Assembly: GCA_025766275.1 (NCBI GenBank)
Contig: JAFKAC010000080.1
Span: 186,001-250,000 of the forward strand
Origin: Lactarius indigo
Taxonomy: Eukaryota; Basidiomycota; Agaricomycetes; Russulales; Russulaceae
DNA length: 64,000 nucleotides
Direction of reading: 5' to 3'
The notes under the pieces were generated by a model. It was given only the letters and a program-made list of their open reading frames with translations, had not been told where the DNA came from and searched no databases. Of the stretch, positions 12,901 to 22,001 are shown piece after piece. The position numbers and the translations under genes were made by a program. Position 1 is the first letter of the stretch. Each line of letters begins with the position of its first letter.

Positions 12901-14824
12901 CTCCGGTGTCGTGGTCAGGGCGTCTTGACAGGGCATCGGCATGGTTTTGGGGTCCGGGTTTGTGGTGAAGTTTGATGTGATAGTCTGCAAGTCTGGGGAT
13001 GTATCGCGCCACTCTCCTATTGATTTGTCGAGGGTGGCGATAATATTCTAGGTTTTTGTGGTCTGTAAACACTGTAATTTCGTGGGGGGACCCTAAAAGA
13101 AGGTGTCTCCAGTGTTCCAGTCCTCTGATTACTGCCAGGAGTTCCCTGTCATGGATGTCATAGTTGCGCTCCGCTTCTGAAAATGATTTGGAGAAGTATC
13201 CCACAGCTTGTGGTTTGTTTCGGCTGTCTCTTTGTGTTAAGATTGCCCCTGTGGCGAAAGCGGAGGCATCTACTTCTAGTTCGAAAGGTTTGTCCATATC
13301 TGGTTGGCATAAGATGGGGTCTTTGCACACAAGCATGATGAGAGCTTCTAAGGCTTCTGCTGCTTCTTTTGTCCATCTGAAGGGTCCTTCTGACGTCTTT
13401 ATTGTGTCCGTGATGGGTCTTGCTAAGTGAGCGAAGTTGGGGATGAAGGGTCGCTGATAACTTAGTGTTCCCAACACGCTTCTTGCTTGTTTGACTGACT
13501 TGATGTCTCTTGGCCAGTCTTTTAGTCCTTCCACCTTCTTTGGGTCAATTTTGATTTGAGACCCATCGATGACAATGCCTAGGTAGTGGATCTTTCTTTG
13601 TTCGAACACACATTTCGACGCTTTAAGGAAATAAGACTCCTTTTCACAGATTTCCAAGAATTCGTGTACAATTTGTCTGTGGCGTTCTGTATCTTCTTCT
13701 GTGGCTATCAGGACATCGTCCATGTACACAAATAGCTCTCTTGGGTATTTGTCCATAAGTGGTCGAAGTATTCTGCTCATGGTTCTTGCAAAGGTGGCTG
13801 GTGCATTTGTGAGGCCGAAGGTCATGACTCGAGGGATGAACAGCCCTCTTGGTGTCTTGAAGGCTGCCTTCCACTGGTCTTCCTCTTTTATGCGGATGTT
13901 ATGGTACCCCCATCTGATATCGAACTTTGAGAACAGTGTTTTCCCATTTAAGTTGGTCAGGATGTCGGAGATGAGAGGTAGTGGGTAAGTGTCTTTTATT
14001 GTCCAGGTGTTTAGGGGTCTGTAGTCCAGGATAGGGCGTAACCCTCCGTCTGTTTTCTTTCTGAAGAAGAAGGAGGAAGCGTAGGGGGAGCTTCCTTCAT
14101 AGATGTATCCTTTTGCTATGTTTTCGTCGAGATATGCCTTCAACTCCTTGTCTTCTTCTGGAGTCAAGGGGTAGATTTTGCAGTTGATCTTGTTGGGTGC
14201 ATCTGGTCGCAATGTGATGGGATGGTCTTCTTCTCTTTCTGGGGGAAAGCGCTGTGCTTCTTCATCTGAGAATACTTTGTTGTGGCGCTGGTATTCTTCT
14301 GGGATTGCAGTTTCTTTTACTGGGTCAAAGGTTGTTTTGGTTGCTGCCGCTTTCGCTTCTTGGTGTCGCTTTCTTCGGAAGCGGTACCCTCCTGTCAGGA
14401 TGGTGACAGCTTCTCCTTTCAGTTCTTGTTTCTTCCAGTCTATGTCTGGGTTTTCATGTTCGAACCAGGGGTATCCAAAGATCATTCTGTCTTCCCCTAG
14501 GCTGGTTACGAAAAACTGGAAAGGAGTTTCTTCTTCTCCTCTTTTTATCCATAGCTGGCATGTTTCTGTCATGGTGCCATCTTTGTTTAGCGATCCATCT
14601 ACATTCCGGACCAATCTGGGTGGTTTCAGAGGAGTGGTTCCTAGTCCAAGTTTTTGGATTAGGTTTCGGTCGATTAGGTTGTCTGTTGCACCGCTGTCCA
14701 GCAGCACATTTATGCGAGCTTCTTTGTAGTAAAGGCGAACGAGGACTTTGATTGTCATAGCACTATCGCGAACACTATACATTGAATTGGCCTCCCTGTC
14801 AGCTCTCACAGGTCGGCATCGCAA
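9941..14824 (-). CDS. pol: Ty3/gypsy Pol polyprotein with chromodomain and C-terminal zinc-knuckle extension
   Basis: Open frame of 1627 codons. Domains by residue: aspartic protease with LLDSGATDNLI near 43; reverse transcriptase about 200-430 with FVYMDDV near 367; RNase H with EVDAS near 516; integrase zinc finger about 725-760 (H, H, C-x-x-C); DDE core with D near 790, SDRDPRF near 850 and SERTN near 888; chromodomain about 1073-1125 (FLIKWKGY, SWEP). After it come about 500 further residues: a Pro/Ser-rich linker, a globular stretch, a likely coiled coil (about 1390-1470), and four Cys-rich knuckles (about 1515-1608). The listed first codon is TTG; the first in-frame ATG is at 14782. The frame is -1 relative to gag and overlaps its stop (14806), so Pol is made by frameshifting or reinitiation. 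Encodes the enzymes for reverse transcription and integration; the chromodomain probably directs insertion by binding chromatin. Confidence 0.96.
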   Translation of the reverse strand: MRCRPVRADREANSMYSVRDSAMTIKVLVRLYYKEARINVLLDSGATDNLIDRNLIQKLGLGTTPLKPPRLVRNVDGSLNKDGTMTETCQLWIKRGEEETPFQFFVTSLGEDRMIFGYPWFEHENPDIDWKKQELKGEAVTILTGGYRFRRKRHQEAKAAATKTTFDPVKETAIPEEYQRHNKVFSDEEAQRFPPEREEDHPITLRPDAPNKINCKIYPLTPEEDKELKAYLDENIAKGYIYEGSSPYASSFFFRKKTDGGLRPILDYRPLNTWTIKDTYPLPLISDILTNLNGKTLFSKFDIRWGYHNIRIKEEDQWKAAFKTPRGLFIPRVMTFGLTNAPATFARTMSRILRPLMDKYPRELFVYMDDVLIATEEDTERHRQIVHEFLEICEKESYFLKASKCVFEQRKIHYLGIVIDGSQIKIDPKKVEGLKDWPRDIKSVKQARSVLGTLSYQRPFIPNFAHLARPITDTIKTSEGPFRWTKEAAEALEALIMLVCKDPILCQPDMDKPFELEVDASAFATGAILTQRDSRNKPQAVGYFSKSFSEAERNYDIHDRELLAVIRGLEHWRHLLLGSPHEITVFTDHKNLEYYRHPRQINRRVARYIPRLADYHIKLHHKPGPQNHADALSRRPDHDTGAGDNTDVVVLTPTIFANSALSIRIDDRVMAHQLDHQDTLDEWAAPFHLVKQGKHWWRGDKLVVVDNTPLKRGVISLFHDTKTAGHPGITKTLWLVSQDFWWPNMKDDISAYVKGCATCQSNKNFPGNPKPPIFPIKTNPEALPFETIALDFITKLPQSEDNDTILTITDHDCSKAAFFIPCSETIDAEGVAKLYAKTVLPHYGLPRRVISDRDPRFTAKFIKELCRVLDIEQNISTAYHPQTDGQSERTNQWLEQYLRMFINHQQDNWTELLPLAQYTHNSWPSATTKKAPYELILGYIPRVHQPERTTTVPGTQERLERIQEARRTAQAAITHAQSLYKGSSRFEQHTEGDSVWLDARNLKTTHPSFKLAPKRYGPFRVTKKISATTYALKLPHQWRIHPVFHASLLMPYKETSIHGKNFTEPPPDLVDGEQEWEVEKILETRRHRNQLQFLIKWKGYSDAHNSWEPEKNLNAPELIQEHFESNPRSEGAKQWLKRKEVTVRTATTFPTSFLTMPSRSSSVERLVARAMERGSFDETPSVTPSSGYSPFPARPPSLPSLIQEPQPIDPTMPSVIETEGGGIALRVPPPGHTAPPTPEIHRPTTSPPDPRVTMARLSEIINDPIMDALPINYERMHITAEEDDNPGYPFFLNDPWSSRYVHFLIPDDADPTSYIQKDAKWIKISENKEDVVGTMGKNLPHYGLPLFLLPRDDDPHNPAPPITPAQMQNLDEASPTARQVDEVLEDLKDDRLTAEISRTCRLLQNQKALRKEIEGLYKTMEPLKRHLLNMDMQLTSTRRRLQEHKAYVRIADRWLTLHPPPLEEETHPFEVHHIPAPALPRYHSMPRLHDEPEGPSPSAERKKRRKRRANKKETGTIRLCYRCQSEDHLSFACPQKQKFCWRCSSTDHFPYQCLWPAPEERTQWCGKCFTSNSHEEIKCPKYENCRKCGAHGPFNFLRQHRCPLPRESTPSNDADNDVYDLMDFEAL

Positions 14825-15870
14825 AAATCCTGATCTAAGGCATAGTAGCGTCTCTTTTCATCCTCGGTCATGCCTTGGACGAGTGCATGGGCTTGTCGGA
14901 CTTTATCTTCGGTTGTGGTAGCAGCCACTGATGAGGTGCTTGCTTCTGGGGTGTATGGGGGTGCAGTGTCCGCTTCTTGGGTGTCTGTGGCTCTGGCTTT
15001 GGTTTGGTTGGTGGTGTTTTGTCGTTGACAGTTCCTAGCCATGTGTCCTTGCTGTCTGCATTTGAAGCAGCGTCCTTCTTTCATGAGGGCTTTCTTTTCT
15101 TCTTCAGTAAGCTTCTTAAAGGGGGTGGAGGTGGTGGCATCTACATCCATCGCATTTGGGTCTCGCTTTGGTCGTCCTTGGTGGACATTCTGGGTTGGCC
15201 CTGGGTTTCTATTCCCTGGTCTGGCTTTTAGTAGCTTCCAGCGTTGGTGTTCTGCTCTGGCAGCGGTTTGCCACTCGTCCATGGTGTTTGGGATGGTGGT
15301 TCGCATGAGGCAAGCACGATACAGTCCTGTGGGTAGTCCTCTTTTGAAGAATTCCACCGTTCCAGGGGCATCTCTTGCCCATCCTGCTATCCCTGCAAGG
15401 TGTTCGAAGTCGAGGATGTAACTGTCCAGCGCTCCACCTTGCATCGTTAGACTGATGAGCTTCTGGTAGGCTCTTTCTTTGTTTAGAGTGTCGGTCCAGT
15501 CTCTGTCGAAGGTGTCGAGAAAACCGTCCCAAAGATCTTTGCTGTTTTTGGTGAGGGCTTTGGTGGGGTCTGCTAGTGCCGCTTCCATGTCATCTTCGGT
15601 TTGGTTGACCCACAGCTGTACACCAGGTCCTTTGAACATTGTAAGGGCGAATAGTACTCGTGCATAAGGTTCTTTGATGAGTTCATTCTCGCTGTTTAAC
15701 TTGATGTATCGTAGTAGTTCTCTTTTGAACTGACCACTCTCTGTTCTATCTCCGGTGAACGGAGTAGGAGGTGCTCCTTTGAGTCCTCCTGAGCTCGTTG
15801 TTGGTGTTCCTCCTGTTCCGGTGCTTGAGCCGGTACCTGTGCCAGTGCCTGTGGCGTTTATGGCTGACAT
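14806..15870 (-). CDS. gag: Gag capsid/nucleocapsid protein
   Basis: The ATG at 15870 is the first ATG of the predicted transcript. It starts a 354-residue Gag that ends in TGA at 14806. It begins with a Gly/Thr repeat, followed by a retrotransposon Gag fold (helical, with WDGFLDTFDRDW near the middle) and a single CCHC zinc knuckle, CFKCRQQGHMARNC, near the C-terminus. It would form the virus-like particle and bind the element RNA. The same frame is open upstream without an ATG to a TGA at 16558-16560, so a longer form starting at a non-ATG codon is possible. The stop region overlaps pol in the -1 frame; a TTTTT run lies at the overlap. Confidence 0.92.
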   Translation of the reverse strand: MSAINATGTGTGTGSSTGTGGTPTTSSGGLKGAPPTPFTGDRTESGQFKRELLRYIKLNSENELIKEPYARVLFALTMFKGPGVQLWVNQTEDDMEAALADPTKALTKNSKDLWDGFLDTFDRDWTDTLNKERAYQKLISLTMQGGALDSYILDFEHLAGIAGWARDAPGTVEFFKRGLPTGLYRACLMRTTIPNTMDEWQTAARAEHQRWKLLKARPGNRNPGPTQNVHQGRPKRDPNAMDVDATTSTPFKKLTEEEKKALMKEGRCFKCRQQGHMARNCQRQNTTNQTKARATDTQEADTAPPYTPEASTSSVAATTTEDKVRQAHALVQGMTEDEKRRYYALDQDFCDADL

Positions 15871-16557
15871 GATAAGTGTTGGCTGTGGTGTGATGGGGAT
15901 CTGGGGTGGTTCGACTGGGGAGGGCAATCTGATTGGTGGTAGTGGGGCTGGGAATCCTTCTTCCGCTGGGGATGGTTCTATCCAGATGGGGATAGTGGGG
16001 CTGGCTTGTGACGAAGCTTGTGTGGGTACTGTGATGTCTAGGCGGTGTTCTGAGGAATGGGATAGTTCTGAGTGTGATTCCGCTTCGTCCGAGCTGGGTT
16101 CTTCTTCTGATGAGTCTTGTTGTAGTCCGTATGTTCCCCTAGTGTTTCTTGGTGCTGAGGATGATTGTTGGGTGGGCGTTTCTGGGTTCTGTTCGTCTTC
16201 TTCGTTCCACCAGCCTAGTCCTTCAGCAAATCTGTGTGGTGTGATGTTTATGGCTCTGGTGTGGTATGTATTCTGAAAGTATCGGAGGATGTACCAGTTG
16301 TTGTTGATGAATTCTACTGGCCTGAGTTCGCCTTTGATGAGGCACTTGTAACAAGGTGGTCTGCCTGATGTTGTGGCCCAGCGAGCTCCTTTCCCTAGTT
16401 GACTGCTTTTAACGTGGTGTGGGAGGTCGTCTTGTGTTCTGGTTGTGACTGGGGTCCAATCGTTGTCTGATTCAAAGGTGACACTGATACTAGCCACGAT
16501 TGTGGTCTGTCTTGGGTGCTGATTTGTGTAAAGGGATGGCTGAAGCGGCCTCTTGTG
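15871..16557 (-). other. ATG-less open extension of the gag frame
   Basis: 229 sense codons in frame with gag and without a stop lie between the upstream TGA and the first ATG. The encoded sequence looks protein-like: a CYKC pair, an aromatic stretch (NNNWYILRYF), a GLGWWNEEDE motif, then a Ser/Pro/Glu-rich part. No ATG occurs in any sense frame here. It could be translated from GTG (16497) or another near-cognate codon, giving an N-terminally extended Gag, or joined to an upstream start by splicing. Confidence 0.55.
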
Positions 16558-16693
16558 TCAAGGAGGATCCGTCGCCCGGCTCTGCCGTCGTTTCTGGGTT
16601 CTGTGGAGTGTCTGGTTGTTGGCTGATGCGTCCTCTTGGATCGTCGCCCACTCTGCTGTGTGGCAGTAGTGTCTTGGGTGTGTTGGGAGTTGT

Positions 16694-16704
16694 AGACTTG
16701 GCTT
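16694..16704 (-). other. Primer-binding site, self-priming type
   Basis: One base inside the 5' LTR the element RNA reads AAGCCAAGTCT. This is exactly complementary to AGACTTGGCTT at 17058-17048 in the 5' LTR, where transcription is predicted to start. Tf1/sushi-group elements prime reverse transcription with the first 11 nt of their own mRNA. I see no match to the usual initiator-tRNA primer site. Confidence 0.85.
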
Positions 16705-16705
16705 A

Positions 16706-17284
16706 TGTTACGCCCTAGCAGGGGCGTGGGTTCTAAAGGTTCTGAATCACACAAGTATCAAGCGAAGACCTCTGTTGTCTTATTGCTATGAAATACGAGT
16801 GATGAAAGTGTGGCACAAGGTGCAGCACTACTCTGTAACGTAAGACTCCTCGTCCGAAGTGTCTAACACTTCTCTACACTTGATCTTGCTAGTGCACAGA
16901 GTATAACAGGTGTGACGCGTTGATATAGTTCAACTGCAAAGACTTCGAAGTGTCCTGGTTAGGGACTGAGGTAGGGGATGCACAAGAAGAGAGGGACAAG
17001 GCGAGGTCACACCAAAGTACGAAGGCAAGGTTGCTAGATTGCAAACGAAGCCAAGTCTGGCTTCCTACGGTCTATGGTACAGGTTTATATAGGACAAGGT
17101 TCCAAACAACATGAACACAAGTCCACACAATATCAAAGAGACTAAACGGAGTAAACAGAAGCTCGGATCAAAGAAACAGCGCCACTAGTAACAGTAGCTC
17201 CTTTGGTAACAAGGTATAGTACAGAAGGGGGAAGGCAGGGTGGAGACATACTGTGATTTAGGTCCGAAGCGTCGGATCATAACA
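16706..17284 (-). repeat. 5' LTR of chromovirus
   Basis: This 579-bp LTR contains the TATA box and the predicted start of the element RNA. The sister copy is at 9336-9914. Confidence 0.97.
17083..17090 (-). promoter_or_regulatory. TATA box of chromovirus LTR; start predicted at 17058
   Basis: The minus strand reads TATATAAA. A start at 17058, about 25-32 nt downstream, would make the RNA begin AGACTTGGCTT, the exact complement of the primer-binding site. A 6-bp hairpin (GAAGCC/GGCTTC, 17047-17064) spans this point. Confidence 0.75.
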
Positions 17285-17344
17285 TACGGAGACGACTGTC
17301 GCAGCATATTTTGAGGTGGTCCGGCGGCCTTCGCGAGCGACCTT

Positions 17345-18492
17345 GACGCGCCGTCTGGTTACCTCAATGGGAGTGTGCGCTTCCCCAACCTTCCTTTCTT
17401 GGTGTCCGCAATCTTCTTTACCACTCTCTTCGTACGGCGCCTATCGCCAGCGGCCTCGACGCACTGTCTGGTTGCTTTGGTGGAAGGTTGCTCGTTACTT
17501 GACGCTCACCTTTCGCCTGGTCTCTGTCGCGGGCCATCACGGGCGTGCCTCGCTCCGTTTATGGAGGTCAGCAGGTGAGTATCCGTCTCATTTTTCTCGA
17601 CATCGTCTACGCGACCTCCCCTCTTTCCACGCAACTCCTCGTTGCACCTACAGGTCTCTAGGTCCGAGGCCCCTGCAGTGCTATTCTGTACCTTCCCTTC
17701 CGCCGCCGCCGCGGTGCGACCACCGAGCTTCTCCGACCTGCTGCCGTTTATGAATGGGCTGTATCGGTCGGTGAGCCGCGTAGGCAAGCTTTGACACCAC
17801 TCCGCGCGTTGCTGGGCCAATGGCGCCCTGGCCGGTCTTGATGCCTCTGATCCCGTAGCACGTAGGCGTTACGTTCATTTCTTTGTCTCCAACAATCTTT
17901 GCTCTAACGAATGTCAGGAACCGAGGCGGCGCAGTGCAACGCCGAATTTCCATACGCGAGTAACCACTCAATTGTGTTCGATATTTTTGATCGACTTTGC
18001 CCGATCTTTGCTTTCAAGACTACTTCCGACATTCGGTGCAGTGCGCGCTTCGCCTGGCTCGGATTGCCATCAAGACCCTAGCAACTGCAATCGCCTCACA
18101 TACACCCGACCCGCAGGTCAGTCCCCGTAGATTTGGTGAACGTGCCTTGTGCTCAATGCGACCGAATAGTGCCGACGTCGTGCGTTCGTGACTCGAGTCT
18201 TTCGTGGTCACGTAAGCCCATCCCAAAACAGTATGACAATGGACTCTGACCTCCGACCGAGAAGTAACACTAACGATGTGCGGCTGTGCATGTTCAATTC
18301 GTACAGTTGTGACTCGAGTCGAGTTCTGCTGACGATATCTACCGTGGTCACTAGCGCCGCGACTCACCCGTCACGGTAAGGCTTACCCAAAATAGTATAA
18401 CAATGGACCCTGACCTTTCGATCTTGAATCAGGTGACAACGATGACGCGATGTCGTGATAGCCGCCCAGAATTGTACTACAATGGACCCTGA
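17345..18492 (-). repeat. Right arm of fold-back element copy 1
   Basis: Inverted partner of 7299-8445. Reading outward it contains an intron-like pair (GTGAGTATCC donor near 17575, CACCTACAG acceptor about 77 nt later) that is present in all arms. No protein is recognised. Confidence 0.85.
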
Positions 18493-18881
18493 TTTCTAAC
18501 AGAGAGTCGGTCAATGATGTTGTGATATGTGCGAGTACGCGAACCTAGAGTAGAGCTTATTCAATTACCACGTCGCGATTTGGATTCCGAGTTTCACACA
18601 CTGCACACGATTTACAATGCAACATTATCATTCTAGACTTGGTGAGCGCAGTATTTAAGATCCATCTCTGAAAGATCTATCTCTGGACTTTGCACTTTCC
18701 CACTTGTCGGTCTAACTGGTGGCATATTAGTGACCCAGCGATTGCGAGTGGTTCGGTGCTAATCACACTGATCTTCCTTAAAACTTCGCAGTGGGTCGTG
18801 TTACCGTCTTCAATTTTTTCACCTGCTCATGCATGTCCACTCTGTTTAGTGTCTGAATCACGTAACTACCGTCGATATCCC

Positions 18882-21203
18882 ATGAACAGTGGCCACCATC
18901 ACAACGATGATACAAGCGCACGTCACCAAACCATGATGGAGGGTACACTGGCTGATGACGAAGGAGAAAACATCAGCCTAGATGGTGAGTGTAGAAACCA
19001 TATATTGTTGTAAAGTTCTCAGGATGTGCACGCAGAGGGTTCCAGCGTCACAATATCTCCGAGGTGTGCAAAGCGACGTGGTTCCCAATCTAGCGACCGT
19101 AATGCCCCGCGCTCGTTGTCATACTGAGTGTGTTTGTTGATGCACCTATCTTCGCCACAGACTTGAGGCCAATCGAAGAACATGACAGAACACGTAAGTT
19201 CTATACTTCCCCTGTCGCACGGGTACGATTTTCACGTCCTCCAAGCCCGAATGAGGAAGCGCCAGTGCTCAGATACCCCTGGAAGAACCAGCCTCGGTGA
19301 GAAGCAGAAAAAGGTGCGCCGTGATTTTTTTTTGCCTTACGCAATGGCTTTTTGAAGGGAAATCTTAACTAACCATTTGATGAGATCCTGACCACTCCAC
19401 GAGCGGTACTGATTAACCGGCATCCAGGCAGAGGATGGGCAGCTCTTAGTTCTCATGCGAGTTCGAGCAGTCAAGATGAGTGCTGTCCCCAGGAGGAAAG
19501 TGCAACTACTTTACACGCAGTATCGACATGGTCCTCAGCCTTCCCTTTCATACAGGCAACTATTCATACAGCATCCAAAGGAAAGCAGAAGGATGTTAAC
19601 GACCGAAGCTCGGTCGAAGTAGAGCAGCTCTTGCCACCGGTCGAGCCTGTTCATGATCCCCGAAACTTTTACGCTTCTGACTCCCCAATGATCGAAGACC
19701 CTGACTCGGATGATGAACTATACAAACCAGCTGAAGAAGACGCGGAAAATATTAAGTTAGACGGTCAGGGTGATGGCGAAGCCAATGAAAGTAATTCAGG
19801 GTCGAATGTGTGTTCCTTTTCTTTGTCGCGTTTACCGTTGCTAACAGGTCCGGAGCAGCGTCGATCCCCTGGGCCATCCCAGCAGTTATCTTCATGCTCT
19901 GCCCCCGTTTCCCATCTTCCATCGTCGCGGGTGTCACACCTGCCGCTCCAGGTTTCCTTGGCACTTCCTCAAAATTCAGATAGAGCAGACCATTGCCAGG
20001 GTGAACTCGGCGGCTACTTGGTATGTGGACGATGCCTGACAGGTCTTTTTGTTTGAGTTGTGCACACTCTTCTCAGGGGACCAATGACGTCCAACAGGGA
20101 AGCCAAGCATACATCATTGATTTACTCGAACGGATTGCCAGGAACACTGACCCTACTCGTGGTACTGGGAGTCGTGGAGATCGGAAGGTGCACGGCAGGC
20201 GTGGGAGGAGCCCTGTGCGTCGTACAGCCGAAGACAATGCTCTGGCTGTCAGTTCTTGAGTCCTTATCTCGATTTGTCTAATGGACTGACTTGATTTCCC
20301 CGCAACCAGAAATCGGTTCGAGTTGAACTTTCTTTACTCTTTAAAGACAATCCACCTTATGGTTGCACCCCCTCACCTTCTCGGCTTTCCACATTCATGT
20401 CTGCGTGGGAGAGCAGTGGCCATGGCGCAACAGCCTGTGAAACTACAACCGCAGACTTTATGGTCGACATAGCAGGCGATCCGAAATCACCATGGAATGT
20501 TTCTGTGGGTCGGGCTTTCACTGATTATTTTATTGAGAAGACTGGACGTGATGATACGCCAGAAATGAGAAGGGCAGTAGAGAAGGCCTTCGATACCAGG
20601 ATCAGGAGCTTGAAATCACATTGGAAAAGAGACAAGCTTCCACAGGCAGCAAAAGTTGCAGAGCGATCTAAACATAGCCGGAGGCAGCGCAAATACCAAG
20701 TAAGTTTTCGTATTTCTAACCCAGGAATGAGCTTATCTGTGCCGCAGTTATTCCAACGTCGCCGTGAGATCACCAAGCTTTATGATCCACTGAAAAGGCA
20801 TCTCGGCGTCTTGGATGTGTTGGGAGTGGATGGAATGTCCTCGGATGAATCTTCCTTTGATCCTCACACGAGTCAAACAACGTACACTGTCGTCAAGCCA
20901 GGCTGGTGACATCCTGACCTGCACCATTGGCTCAAAGTTTTCGACGAATTGCACCACCGAAATCGTGCTAATGGCTGCATTCTTGACAAACGGGGCATGT
21001 TTACTCACATCCGCGCAGGCTCCCAGAAGATTCGTCAAACAAGCCATGCCCCTCCGAATCTCCCACTCAATGCATATGACCCCGGGTGGCTCGAAAGCAG
21101 GGAGGGCCTTTATGTGAAACACGAGTTGCGTCCCATCAAAGATCCATACATTTTCAATCACCCTTCTGATGTCATCGCGTTTGTTTTCCTATACTATTTT
21201 TGA
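18882..21203 (+). pseudogene. Cassette gene 1: Arg-rich/acidic agaricomycete protein with internal TGA
   Basis: The ATG at 18882 starts a chain of exons (18882-18984, 19161-19193 and onward) whose GT-AG junctions keep one frame. The N-terminal half is acidic and disordered. An Arg-rich patch follows near 20190-20225, then a basic helical region near 20590-20690, and a segment with RRREITKLYDP and VDGMSSDE. At 20907 a TGA interrupts the frame, yet the same frame continues open for about 290 nt to 21203 with sensible sequence (HPDLHHWLKVFDELHHR). This fits a CGA-to-TGA change. Similar genes often accompany the transposase-like family of the next gene; that is my recollection, not a search. A DNA-binding or helper role is inference. 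One splice phase near 20030-20090 is unresolved. Confidence 0.6.
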
Positions 21204-22001
21204 GGTGGTTTTCTCATCTTGATCACTTATATAGACTCTTGATCACGCATCCACCTTGACGAGTGCCATGTTTGTTTACATATTCCACTGCACTTTGAGA
21301 CATAGGTGCGATTCCTATTTACATATGTCTCTGTGTAAGAGCACTTGTGATGAATGAAACGTGGGTTTCCCACCCCAAATCGAGCCCCGACCTTGGCCCC
21401 GACATGGCATGGGTCGGCAAGCGTGACGGATGCCAACTTCGCAGCACAATAAAATAGCGTGTGTTAAGGAGGCATGCATCATATATTTAATTTGGTAACG
21501 ATTGGGCTAGAAATGAGTGAGAAACGACAGGTGTCCAACCGATGGGGGGGTCAGAATGATACTGTAGTACACCACTGGGAAAGCAAACTGTCCTGAGGTT
21601 AACCGTGACAAAATGAGACTTAGGATTGTGATATGCCCTGAAACACGGCACAGTGATCATAAATAATTGGGTTTAATTCAGTGAGAGATCCGGTGCGACA
21701 TCGGGTAGTGCCTCCGGACCAACCGTATATTGTACCGATTTTTTGCCGATTTCTGCCGTCGGCTAGTGGTGATGTGACAACCGGCTCGGTCTTCGTATCG
21801 TTATCAGGTTGTGTTGGCCAACGTCCTGAGGACAGTTTGGGCGCCATCCGGTGTTTATCGATCCCACTGTCTTCTGTGCCACGTCAAACGATGCCGAGGA
21901 TTTGCTGCCTCTTCACCGATAAATAGTGAGCTGAATGAACAGAGTACTTCCATAGTCCAACCTTGGTGTCAAGCCGTCACAATTATACTCGACTGTTGCT
22001 G
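21204..22001. other. Spacer between cassette genes 1 and 2
   Basis: No supported gene. Short frames only. Confidence 0.45.

Larger units (their letters stand above)
9336..17284 (-). mobile_element. Complete Ty3/gypsy chromovirus, apparently recently inserted
   Basis: A 7949-bp element on the minus strand bounded by 579-bp LTRs (TGTTACGCC...ATCATAACA) that look identical by eye. It is flanked by a 5-bp TACGG duplication (9331-9335 and 17285-17289). It carries open gag and pol frames, a TATA box, a primer-binding site and a purine-rich 3' tract. Pol has the order protease, reverse transcriptase, RNase H, integrase, chromodomain, which defines a chromovirus. Identical LTRs, intact frames and empty sites in sister repeats all point to a young, possibly active copy. 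Confidence 0.97.
7299..18492. mobile_element. Fold-back element copy 1, split by a nested LTR retrotransposon
   Basis: The left arm 7299-8445 and right arm 17345-18492 are near-perfect inverted repeats of about 1.15 kb. They flank a spacer of about 0.95 kb, which is itself interrupted by the retrotransposon plus one duplicated TACGG. Without that insertion the element would be about 3.24 kb. No long frame in it resembles a transposase, so it looks non-autonomous. The outer ends read CAGGGTCCATTGTAG. No convincing target-site duplication is visible next to the outer ends. Two other copies lie at 35438-38211 and 46648-47928. Confidence 0.85.

Noticed and set aside
7293..18500. 8-bp hAT-type target duplication around fold-back copy 1
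   Set aside because: Flanks (gcggatat and atttctaa) do not match.
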